A stretch of DNA of 10,912 nucleotides from Spirogloea muscicola (GCA_009602725.1 WELB01000351.1:9162-20073); one strand, 5' to 3'. Shown: positions 1 to 6,923, counted from the stretch's first letter. The notes: generated from the sequence alone by a model not told the origin. Program-made: numbers and translations.

Positions 1-2
1 GC

Positions 3-52
<50 letters not shown>

Positions 53-57
53 GGGGT
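1..57. repeat. GGC/GCG trinucleotide microsatellite
   Basis: Almost pure GGC triplets with a GGT and a GAC interruption near the left end, closing in a six-G run. In frame 3 of the plus strand it would encode polyglycine, and that frame stays open through the adjoining methyltransferase fragment to 323. I see no sign that this is a real gene. It may be a host microsatellite lying beside a rearrangement breakpoint. Confidence 0.9.
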
Positions 58-98
58 CTGGGGTTGGCTGCCCTGACCTGGCAGAGGCAACCAAAGAA

Positions 99-150
99 AT
101 ATATGTGAACAATGATCCGCAGGCTCGGGAGGCGGCTGCCCATCACATCC
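99..150 (+). pseudogene. Detached DNMT gene fragment, inverted relative to the main copy
   Basis: These 52 bases match the methyltransferase coding sequence of the main element (3793-3844, minus strand) with only two differences, at 107 and 108. They encode the segment just after methyltransferase motif I, including the NDPQAREAAAHH stretch. The match stops on the left at 99 and on the right at 150, exactly where the left terminal arm begins; base 150 is shared by both. The fragment is in plus orientation and the main copy in minus. It is either a remnant of a second element copy into which the arm was joined, or a product of intra-element rearrangement. It is too short to be functional. Confidence 0.85.
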
Positions 151-358
151 TACGCCGGGTTACAAAAGCCGCGGTCCTGACATTGGTTACCAAAGCCGGG
201 TTCGAACACTGGTCACCAAAGCCGAGCTCGAACACTTTGTTACCAAGCCGTGGTTTGAACACTCGCATTACGAGTGTCGCTATCCAAACTATCAGTCTCA
301 CAAAGCAGGGTCACTTGATTTAGTCGAGTCCGTTTGATTCCTCTTTGATTGCCGAGCG
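150..358 (+). repeat. Left inverted terminal arm (209 bp)
   Basis: This is the reverse complement of 6713-6921. I compared the two base by base and found differences only at 295 (G versus C) and 320 (T versus C), that is 207 of 209 identical. Identity stops at 149 on the outside and at 359 on the inside. The arm contains four tandem units of about 26 bp. It does not begin with TG or end with CA as a normal LTR would. The inner edge interrupts the integrase reading frame. Most likely this is one LTR, or part of one, in inverted orientation; a true terminal inverted repeat is the alternative. Confidence 0.93.
158..263 (+). repeat. Four tandem ~26-bp subrepeats inside the left arm
   Basis: Units run 158-184, 185-210, 211-236 and 238-263. 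The shared core is GGTTACCAAAGCCG, then a variable GGTTCGAA-like part ending in AACACT. Units two and three are the best conserved, and the first (27 bp) has drifted most. The TTCGAAC core resembles the B box of tRNA-type Pol III promoters, but no matching A box or tRNA fold is visible, so a Pol III role is speculation. Confidence 0.75.
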
Positions 359-1109
359 GACTATAGTTGGACGGGGAAACCTGATTCGACAGACGATAAC
401 CCATGACCAACCATGGCAGAAATCTATCCCAATGTGCGGAACCATGTCGAAGAACATATTTCTGCAAACCCCTTTTGATGGTCTGCACCATCCGTTCTGC
501 CAATCCATCGGCTTGGGGATGATCACGAGAGGTCAGACGATGATCAATGTAGGACTGATCCAGCAATTTCTGGAAATCACCCTGGAATTCAGAGCCACGA
601 TCGGTAAGAACTTCCGCCGGAGCTCCATAGCGTGTGAGCACGGCGGTACGAAAAGCATCAGCAATGAACACACTAGATTTGGTTGGGATTACGGCAACTT
701 CAACCCATTTCGAAAAATATTCAATCATGATCAAAATGTAAGGACGTTCATCGTCGCCTTTGCCGTCGCCTTTGCGTAACGGTCCTGCCAGATCAAGACT
801 CCATCTGTAGAAGAGTCCTGCAATTGGCAAAGGATGTAAAACAGGTGACTTCAACGAGAATGTGCTACGGATACGATCACATTCCTCGCATTGTGACAAC
901 ACCTGCTTGACAGTGTCAGTAAGACCATGCCACCAAAACTGGGGCATAAGAAGACTGATTGTTCGCTTGACTCCGAAATGTCCATAGTCATTATGGATAT
1001 CCTGTACGAGCTGCAAGCGTGAAGCAGGAGAAGGGACAACCTGGTGTCCATAATCCTCATGTGGTCGCATCAACTGATTGTGCTGCCAAACATATCTTCT
1101 GGCTCGGTG
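357..1109 (-). pseudogene. Integrase domain, C-terminally truncated
   Basis: This is the last domain of the pol frame that runs 2060 to 240 (residue numbers count from 2060). The zinc-binding HHCC module is visible: H356 and H361 in IHNDYGH, then C391 and C394 in CEEC. The catalytic core keeps all three acidic residues: D423 in SLDLAG, D487 in LTDRGSEF and E522 in DGLAER. The D-E interval is 34 residues by my count, one shorter than the usual 35. The domain would join element cDNA to host chromosomes in the nucleus. Homology stops at about residue 568, in the SP that normally precedes the core's end, because the left inverted arm begins there. The following residues down to 240 are only translated arm sequence. 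No C-terminal targeting domain or chromodomain remains, so this copy cannot be functional. Confidence 0.92.
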
Positions 1110-1355
1110 CTTGATGCGATCCTTCTGTATGGTTGAAGTGTTGGGTAGGTAGGTCCCAGTCTGGAGATGATGCAACACTGGAACATCCAACCATACATCT
1201 TGTGAGAAGAAAGTATCATCAGGAACTTCAATTGCACAAGTGAACTGAGAATGTGTAGCAAAGCGGACCAGGTAAGAAGCAGGATTGCTAGGAAGCACGG
1301 AAACAGGGGCTATAGACATCAAAGCAAATTGATCATTCAAAGTCGCTGGCATAGG

Positions 1356-2060
1356 GTGGCGACTGAGGGCATCTGCGTCCAGATTCTGAAGCCCTGGCTT
1401 ATGGATGATGTCAAAGTCGTATTCCTGCAAGCGTGGCGCCCAGCGAGCCAATTTACCCGTCAGATTTGTAGAGGTCATCAACCATTTCAGTGGTTGATGA
1501 TCAGTAAAGAGTGTAAATCGACGCCCAATGAGATAAGGCCTGAAATGCGTAATAGCCCAAACAGCTGCAAGGCATTCGCCGTCATATGCAGAGTAATCGT
1601 GTTGAGCAGCATTGTTAGAGCGACTAGCAAATGCAATGACGTAACCATGGTGGTCCTCATCCTGCTGTTTGAGTACAGCCCCCATGCCGAGTTTACTCCA
1701 ATCAGTCTGCAACTGGAACTCTTTTGCATAGTCAGGCCGACGCAGCACAGGAGCTGTTGTCAGTGACTTTTTCAGCTGACAGAAAGCGTTTTCCTGCTCT
1801 GAACCCCAAAGCCATTGTTTGTTTTTCTGTAACAGATTGTTCAGAGGACGAGCTAGAGAGCTGAAATGCTCAATATACCGACGATAAAAGCTAGCAAGTC
1901 CTAGAAAAGATCGCAAAGATGTAAGATTTGTTGGAGCAGGGATAGACACAATGGCCTGCACCTTACTGGCTTGAGGAGAAAGCCCATTCTCCATGATGTT
2001 GTGACCCAGATATGAAGTCTCAGGAAGCGCAAACCGGCATTTCCCAGGGTGGCACTTCAA
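1356..2060 (-). pseudogene. RT thumb/connection and RNase H domain
   Basis: The frame is open from 2060 and continues without a break into the integrase. Residues 1-75 are the end of the RT thumb and connection (LGHNI, then the SFLGLASFYRRYI stretch typical of gypsy RT). Residues about 85-235 are RNase H, which degrades the RNA strand of the RNA:DNA hybrid during reverse transcription. Candidate catalytic acids are D120 in LQTDWS, E162 in YDGECLA, D187 in LFTDHQP and D228 or D230 in NLDADALS, the usual Ty3/gypsy signature. This is the best preserved part of the element. It is separated from the RT palm only by the TAA at 2076-2078, in the same frame, so that stop is an acquired lesion. The region from 1355 to about 1110 is the linker to integrase. 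Confidence 0.92.
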
Positions 2061-2812
2061 TCCTGAAGTCTGTAATTATTTCAATACACAGTCAATATGA
2101 GTAACATGTTCAGCAAACTCATGACTGAAAACTAAAACGTCATCAATATAGCATCGAGCGAATGATACCCCTTTCAGTACTTGGTCCATTGCACGCTGAA
2201 ACATAGAAGGAGCATTTTTCAACCCAAAGGGCATTTTCACCCATTGAAACAGTCGGTCAACACCCCAGAATGCCGTCTTGTGGCAATCGCACAGCTCAAT
2301 TTCGATCTCGTTGAAACCCTGTCTCAAATCCAGAACAGAAAAGATTTTAGCAGAGCCGATACATTGAAAATTTCTTCAGAGGTTGGCATTGGATATCTAT
2401 CAAGTGGCGTATTGGCATTCAAAAGACGATAGTCACCACACATACGCCTGTCAGTGTAGTTCCCATGCTCGTCCTTCTTGGCTGGAAGCACGGTGGGAGC
2501 TGCAAAAGAGCTATTAGAGGGCTCGATCATGCCAAGTGTGAGTAATTCTTGACAACGCTTGTGTACAAATTCATCTTCAAAAGGGGATAGAGTATACCGT
2601 CTTCGGAAGATTGGTTTGTCATTACTGAGGTCGATCTTGAACTTGGCACCCTGAAAAGTACCCAAGTCAGCTGCTGAAAATGCAAAGCAAGCAATATTGT
2701 TCTGTAGCATTTGGGTCAATTGTTGCTTCTGCCTGGCATGCAGTTGAGAACCAAGATACCAGTCATAAGTAGAAGATAAATTGAAAGCAACAAGTGACAC
2801 AAATGGTAATTG
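2061..2812 (-). pseudogene. Reverse transcriptase, broken by one frameshift and one stop
   Basis: The RT palm and fingers of a gypsy-type polymerase, which copies element RNA into cDNA inside the particle. The N-terminal half is in the same frame as the upstream methyltransferase and shows MIEPSNSSFAAP, then LPAKKDEHGNY and MCGDYRLLNA, followed by DRYPMP. At about 2360 the frame changes by one base, consistent with a single-base loss. The new frame contains the first catalytic aspartate region (VLDLRQGF), then KMPFGLKNAPSMFQ and the YIDD active-site box (CYIDDVLVF). A TAA at 2076-2078 then interrupts the thumb; a glutamine CAA is the simplest ancestor. There is no separate start codon at the beginning: this part would have been made by reading through the UAG at 2813-2815. 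Confidence 0.93.
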
Positions 2813-2815
2813 CTA
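2807..2815 (-). promoter_or_regulatory. Candidate leaky stop codon (UAG CAA UUA) between DNMT and RT
   Basis: On the minus strand the codons are GTA GAG AAG TAG CAA TTA CCA TTT. The frame is open for 715 codons before this TAG and continues in the same frame straight into RT. The six bases after UAG fit the CARYYA readthrough context exactly and equal the tobacco mosaic virus context (UAG CAA UUA). Under uniform base use, six following bases meet this consensus by chance about once in 512 stops, and only a third of stops would be UAG. The in-frame continuity and position at a gene boundary add weight. Readthrough itself is inferred. Confidence 0.72.
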
Positions 2816-4960
2816 CTTCTCTACTGGTGTATTGTCTATCTCATCGTCAGAGCCTCCAAGGAGGGGAGCGTCAAAGAGACTCAGTATACGATTGTTCAAG
2901 GATTTCAGTGGCGTAATGCCATACATGCAATCGATCCATTTGTAATGAGACTGTATGCGATGTATCACGCTAGCTAGCCAGGTGATAGCATTTAAGTCAA
3001 AGGCCTGTCCTATGAGGCGATTCTTGGTGACATCAGAAAAGTGAGGAGGAGTAATGTCACCGGGGTGGAAACCCATGCATTTATCCCGCTCCCGTGGAGT
3101 AGGAGCCTCATACTTGTCGGAGCCTCCGGACTTGACCAAAATCATACCTTGCCCAACAACTCCTTGCTCGGAAACTCGATAAGCTGCGGATTTATCAAAG
3201 GCCACAAAGGTCGGCAGGGTACGTCGATGATGACCAGGCTTGTTGAGTGGATGATCTTTAACAAATTGTGGAACCGCTGGAGTCTTCCGCCAAGCGTCAA
3301 GGATCAGGTCAACTTGTGTATCCTCCGCAGGATGTTGTCCGTCTATGCAGGCTTGGAGAAGAACTGCAGGTGCCAGGTTTGTCCAGAACAGACGGATTCT
3401 ATCGGCTAGAGAACCTACTCTAGCAGCATCAAGTATCACACAAGGGCCCAAAATTTGGAACACCCTGCGAAAGTCGTACATGGCCTGTCTCTTGTCGGTG
3501 GCAGGTTCAACGTTCTCTAAGATATAACCCATGTATTTCCTCTGCCGACTACGAATATGCAGCAGAATTTTGATCATGGGGAAAAACAATGCAGAGTTGG
3601 GATGATGAAAGCCTCGACCTGACCCTGCATTACTGAAGCCTTCACACGGAAAGCCAGCCATAACTAGGTCGATTTCAGGAAGGCTACTGAGGTAGTCGGG
3701 CTTGATGTCCCTTATGTCGCCGGGCAGCGTTGTATCCCAGCTCTCAAAGGTCGCAGCTGTCAGGAGATGCGGGTACCTCTCCTTCAGGATGTGGATGTGA
3801 TGGGCAGCCGCCTCCCGAGCCTGCGGATCATTGTCGACATATATGTATCTGGCAATCTTGTAGCGGTTGCGGAGGAGACCTGCGAGACCCGTCGCAGAGC
3901 CTGCAAATAGCTCCAGCACGGTGAGACCCTCCTCAGGAATATCAAAAGGAATGATCCCCTCATAGAATCGTTGATCTTGTGGTGGTCCAGCATTAGTCCC
4001 AGGGTCATACAAACTGGTTTCAAAAACCTTGGAGGACCAGGCCTCCTTCACTCGTAGAGACGCTGTGCGGCTCCAATCAGGTAACATGGCCAGGTACTTC
4101 CGATAATTCTCTTCCACAAGCATCGCCTCCAAATCTTCATCTGCAAAGCCATCTGTTTGCAGGCACTTGCGCCAAACAGAAGGTCCAGGGTTGTAGTCTG
4201 GAATGTCACTCGGAGGACCCCTCTTCCGGTGAATGACTATCGGTGCCTGCTCTTGCTTTTTGCTTGAGTCATCTGGTACCTCTGCTTTCCCTTTGCCTGT
4301 GACAGAAGGTATTGAGATAATATGGTCAGATGAGGCTGTCTCATTAGTATCAGGTATACCAGCATTGGCCTGCAAACATGCGTGTAACCCATTCTTAAGA
4401 AGAGGTAATGACACTGTGTCAGTGCCAGCATTCTTCCAACCTGGTCTATACCACGCACTCACTGCATAAAATTCCATGCCAAATCCTAGCGGAACTAGAA
4501 ACTTGGTTCCCAACAAAACATCATATGTATCTGCTTTTATGATCATGCAGACAACAGACAATGAGGTCCTTTTTGACGGTATGTCAGCATACAAGGTAAT
4601 GGAAAGAGGTTTCCTGGTAACCCCTATGATGCTGTCAGTTCCACCAGTTGCAGTCTTGATTTTCACGTTAGTGCGAACAATATCTTCAACCTGCAGATTC
4701 AACTTTTCAATCATGCCACGACCCAGAAGCATGGGTTGGGCACCTGTGTCGATGAGTGCGGAAGGTGGTGTGGTACCTTCCACAGTCAGAACACCTTCAG
4801 TGTTGTCGAGGAACGTGGCTGACGAGGATGTCTTCTTCCTCTCTTCTGCTGATCTGCATGGTACAGAGCCAGCACCAAATAGAGCCGCTTTGGACTCAGT
4901 AAATGTCAGGGTTGGAACGGCTGCAACTTGAACCGAATAAGAGTTCTGTGCCAGGACTAT
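2813..4960 (-). CDS. Retropepsin - linker - C5-cytosine DNA methyltransferase fusion
   Basis: An uninterrupted reading frame of 715 codons plus UAG. It has no good internal AUG at its head and was probably the downstream part of a Gag-PR-DNMT polyprotein. Residue numbers here count from the GTG at 4783. Residues about 5-95 are the aspartic protease, with ALIDTGA (D12) and the later DVLLGTKF strand; it would act as a dimer to mature the particle. Residues 130-284 form a linker with basic and proline-rich stretches and no domain I recognise. Residues about 285-610 are the methyltransferase. The last 45 residues connect to RT through the UAG. The frame opens at 4960 after a TGA at 4961-4963. Just upstream the coding frame is the neighbouring one, so a one-base shift near 4960 separates it from the gag linker. 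Confidence 0.92.
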   Translation of the reverse strand: MVLAQNSYSVQVAAVPTLTFTESKAALFGAGSVPCRSAEERKKTSSSATFLDNTEGVLTVEGTTPPSALIDTGAQPMLLGRGMIEKLNLQVEDIVRTNVKIKTATGGTDSIIGVTRKPLSITLYADIPSKRTSLSVVCMIIKADTYDVLLGTKFLVPLGFGMEFYAVSAWYRPGWKNAGTDTVSLPLLKNGLHACLQANAGIPDTNETASSDHIISIPSVTGKGKAEVPDDSSKKQEQAPIVIHRKRGPPSDIPDYNPGPSVWRKCLQTDGFADEDLEAMLVEENYRKYLAMLPDWSRTASLRVKEAWSSKVFETSLYDPGTNAGPPQDQRFYEGIIPFDIPEEGLTVLELFAGSATGLAGLLRNRYKIARYIYVDNDPQAREAAAHHIHILKERYPHLLTAATFESWDTTLPGDIRDIKPDYLSSLPEIDLVMAGFPCEGFSNAGSGRGFHHPNSALFFPMIKILLHIRSRQRKYMGYILENVEPATDKRQAMYDFRRVFQILGPCVILDAARVGSLADRIRLFWTNLAPAVLLQACIDGQHPAEDTQVDLILDAWRKTPAVPQFVKDHPLNKPGHHRRTLPTFVAFDKSAAYRVSEQGVVGQGMILVKSGGSDKYEAPTPRERDKCMGFHPGDITPPHFSDVTKNRLIGQAFDLNAITWLASVIHRIQSHYKWIDCMYGITPLKSLNNRILSLFDAPLLGGSDDEIDNTPVEK
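2954..3931 (-). other. DNMT3/DRM-like DNA (cytosine-5) methyltransferase domain
   Basis: All main catalytic motifs of C5 methyltransferases are in order (residues from 4783). Motif I, the SAM-binding loop, is LELFAGSATGL (289-300). The acidic SAM contact is in VDNDPQAREA. Motif IV is AGFPCEGFS with the catalytic cysteine C380 (3644-3646). Motif VI is ENVE (423-426), motif VIII is ADRIRLFW (460-467), motif IX is PTPRERDKCMGF (561-572) and motif X is RLIGQAF (589-595). The ATGL form of motif I, the ILDAARV...RIRLFWTNL layout around motif VIII, the short target-recognition region and the GF-PG segment after motif IX resemble DNMT3 and plant DRM enzymes more than DNMT1, CMT or DNMT2. Motif order is linear, so it lacks the DRM rearrangement. 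Predicted activity is methylation of cytosine in DNA, possibly the element's own cDNA. The domain is intact here although the rest of the element is damaged. The DNMT3-like placement is inference from motifs. Confidence 0.9.
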
Positions 4961-5525
4961 TCAGTAACATGGTACACAACCTCTCCTGCGTCCAACCCAA
5001 ATCATCAAAGCTTAACACAGGTGTGCTGTGCAGCTTTGTCAAAAGTATATCCCTGGACAGATGACAATCAGTAGAAACCGTATCGTCTGAAGCTACTCGA
5101 GCTTCACTCAGACGAGGCTCATTAGTCAGGGTGACATCCTTGACTCTGAAACTAGCGGGGTAACGTGCATTCCCTGCACGTGCTGTCTGTTGCAGGTCCG
5201 TCTCGTTCTTCTTGAGAGGGTTCCTGCTGACAACCATTGGTTCAGGAGCAGTGGCGGCAATAACAGCAAGATGGGAATATTCATACCCATGTGAAAGCCC
5301 GGCGAGGTCTGCATCAACATCGCCTTCATTTGCCTGAGCCACTGCAGCTGCAGCCAAATTAGCCCGTGTCTTAGACTCGGCTTCATAGATAGCCAATTTC
5401 TGGGTCAGCTGTGCAACATCCTGTACCAACCGACTCACTTCAGATTTGTCAGCATGACTAGAATAATCTTTAGAAGGCAACTGCCCACTCGAAGTCTTAG
5501 AGCGAAATTGAGCTGGCAGCTTGTC
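4900..5525 (-). pseudogene. Gag-protease linker region
   Basis: About 210 codons in the frame one base away from both the zinc-knuckle part before it and the protease part after it. It contains a helical, probably coiled-coil stretch (VSRLVQDVAQLTQKLAIYEAE) followed by an alanine-rich run. Near the end comes a DDLGWTQERL segment, which leads toward the protease. I recognise no domain, and its position between nucleocapsid and retropepsin is the main evidence for what it is. The zinc-knuckle frame reads CWKKHP before it stops making sense, so a one-base loss just after that proline explains the first shift. A second shift near 4960 restores the previous frame. Confidence 0.7.
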
Positions 5526-6618
5526 GGATGTTTTTTCCAACATTGTGCATCACTGTGACCCAATCTGCTGCAAAAAGCACATGTAACTCCAGCAGTCTGG
5601 TGCAATGCAGTACAGTTCCTCTTTATATGTCCGGTCTTACCACAATGATGGCAAGTAATGGCAGGACGCGGTTGGTACTGCTTAGACCCTTGAGCGATTG
5701 CCTGAGGCATATCAGTCATAGCAACGTGGACCTTAGCAATACCTGAAGAAGATTTCTTGGCAAGTGTGTCCTTGTCATCCTTCCTGTCCTTATCAAATGC
5801 TGAAGCACCTGTGAAGCGATCATCCAATCTCTTCAAAGCAAAATCAGCCGACTCCTTCTCAAGCATGACCTGAAACACATCTGCAAGGTCACAGTGAGGC
5901 TTGAGGAGTTGCTTTGCTCACATCAGCAGTAAGTCCAGGACGTGGTACAAGGCTTTCCCCGAAACAACACGATGGAATTGATTTGCTAGATCTTGTGAAC
6001 TGATGCCGGTACAAGACCTCTCTATGAGAGTGGTGTATCGATGATAACAGGCGGTCCTGTCTCAGCTTCAAGACGCTTAAACTTGTAAAGCTCTTGCTTG
6101 TATTGCATGTCGTTCTCTAGAAACTGTTTAGACATGCGTGTCAACATCTCCTCAACAGGATCCTGAATCAAGCTAGGACCTGCGGCAATCTCTGCTGGCG
6201 TAGCAGACAACAGTAAAGGTGTTCTGAATTGAAGAACATCTTGTTTTGACCGTCTGTATACACGCCCAGCATCACCAGTAAAGTACTTAGCAAATAGGGT
6301 CATCTTCTGTTCTCTACCAACCTGGAAACCCTGCAGGTCAAGCTCGCAGAGTTCTGCTACAAAGTGATCTCTGACTTCATCCAATGACGACTCCTCAGGC
6401 CTACCCGAGAATTTCGGACGATCACCTGAAGCCATGTGGATTCGTCGGGTACGGAAACGTCTGGCTATGGGTGCAGCCGGCAGTTGGAGTTCCCCAGTTG
6501 TCGGAGTCTCTGCAGCAATGGAAGATCCAGGTGGGACAAACGCAGGCTGATCAATAGCAGACAGATCTGCACTTTCTAACTCGTCCAGCTTGACGACTTT
6601 ACCGGACCGCAATCTCAT
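5520..6618 (-). pseudogene. gag: gag polyprotein (capsid region and nucleocapsid zinc knuckles), frameshifted
   Basis: The likely start is the ATG at 6616-6618, giving MRLRSGKVVKLDELE; an N-terminal LRSGK motif is common in gypsy-type Gags. The first part stays open to a TAG at 6022-6024 and includes a helical segment with FSGRPEESSLDEVRDHF and KMTLFAKYFTGDAG, typical of the capsid-like domain. A frame change near 6030 moves to the frame that reads QDLANQFHRVVSGKALYHVL. That frame is interrupted by a TGA at 5918-5920 and continues with DVFQVMLEKESADFALKRL. Two CX2CX4HX4C zinc knuckles follow, at CHHCGKTGHIKRNC and CAFCSRLGHSDAQC (about 5540-5640), which would bind the element RNA. Capsid assembly in the cytoplasm is the family role. 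This copy cannot make a full protein. Confidence 0.88.
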
Positions 6619-6712
6619 ACAATGTTGAACCAACAAAGAAGATTCGGTCAAGTGAAAGAATAGATCTGAAAGTCACGGAAGCAAGCACTCGAGTCTAGCA
6701 ATATGAGTAGTG
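6619..6712 (-). other. Leader between right arm and gag start
   Basis: A 94-bp non-coding stretch between the inner edge of the right arm and the gag ATG. In an intact LTR element this is where the tRNA primer-binding site should lie, next to the LTR. The first bases on the minus strand are CACTACTCATATTG, with no TGG start and no match to the initiator-methionine tRNA end that I can recognise. The missing site means either an unusual primer or that the arm edge is not the true LTR end. Confidence 0.5.
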
Positions 6713-6921
6713 CGCTCGGCAATCAAAGAGGAATCAAACGGACTCGACTAGATCAAGTGACCCTGCTTTGTGAGAGTGATAGTTTGGATAGCGACACTCG
6801 TAATGCGAGTGTTCAAACCACGGCTTGGTAACAAAGTGTTCGAGCTCGGCTTTGGTGACCAGTGTTCGAACCCGGCTTTGGTAACCAATGTCAGGACCGC
6901 GGCTTTTGTAACCCGGCGTAG
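6713..6921 (-). repeat. Right inverted terminal arm (209 bp), probable 5' LTR or part of it
   Basis: Reverse complement of 150-358 with two mismatches. It lies immediately upstream of the gag leader in element orientation, which is where a 5' LTR belongs, so this arm is the likelier original and the left arm the displaced copy. The tandem 26-bp subrepeats fall at 6808-6913. No TG...CA ends and no clear TATA box are visible. The outer neighbour at 6922 is unrelated to the left outer neighbour. Confidence 0.9.
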
Positions 6922-6923
6922 AT

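Larger units (their letters stand above)
150..6921 (-). mobile_element. Degenerate Ty3/gypsy-type retroelement carrying a DNA methyltransferase, bounded by inverted arms
   Basis: Read on the minus strand the element has the order gag (zinc knuckles), linker, retropepsin, C5-DNA methyltransferase, reverse transcriptase, RNase H, integrase. RT-RH before integrase is the Ty3/gypsy order. The methyltransferase between protease and RT is not part of the standard gypsy layout. The ends are 209-bp inverted arms rather than direct LTRs, and I find no target-site duplication: the left flank ends CACATC and the right flank begins ATATGC. No convincing primer-binding site follows the right arm. Coding damage visible here: a frame change near 6030, a TGA at 5918-5920, a frame change just after the zinc knuckles near 5525, a frame change near 4960, a one-base frameshift at about 2360, a TAA at 2076-2078, and loss of the integrase C-terminus. 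The UAG at 2813-2815 is treated separately as a possible recoding site. Confidence 0.9.

Noticed and set aside
185-236. tRNA-derived sequence in the arm subrepeats
   Set aside because: The resemblance is limited to a TTCGAAC core; no acceptor stem, anticodon arm or A box can be laid out.
105-323. Small plus-strand gene across the DNMT fragment and left arm
   Set aside because: It is only the chance joining of a DNMT fragment with translated terminal repeat. The same translated repeat appears in the opposite arm, and there is no ATG start.
5525-5545. Programmed -1 frameshift at the six-A run after the second zinc knuckle
   Set aside because: The frame before the shift still reads the typical CWKKHP past the A run, and sense is lost only after the proline. 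A simple one-base loss after that point explains it better. The zero-frame codons also do not make a standard X XXY YYZ heptamer.
6690-6712. tRNA primer-binding site next to the right arm
   Set aside because: No TGG-initial stretch and no similarity to the initiator-methionine complement is visible.
150-6921. DIRS-type, Polinton or Mutator-like element, suggested by the inverted termini
   Set aside because: The element has retropepsin and a DDE integrase and no tyrosine recombinase, which excludes DIRS. It has no protein-primed polymerase or capsid genes, which excludes Polinton, and no MULE transposase or target duplication. The gene order is that of Ty3/gypsy.
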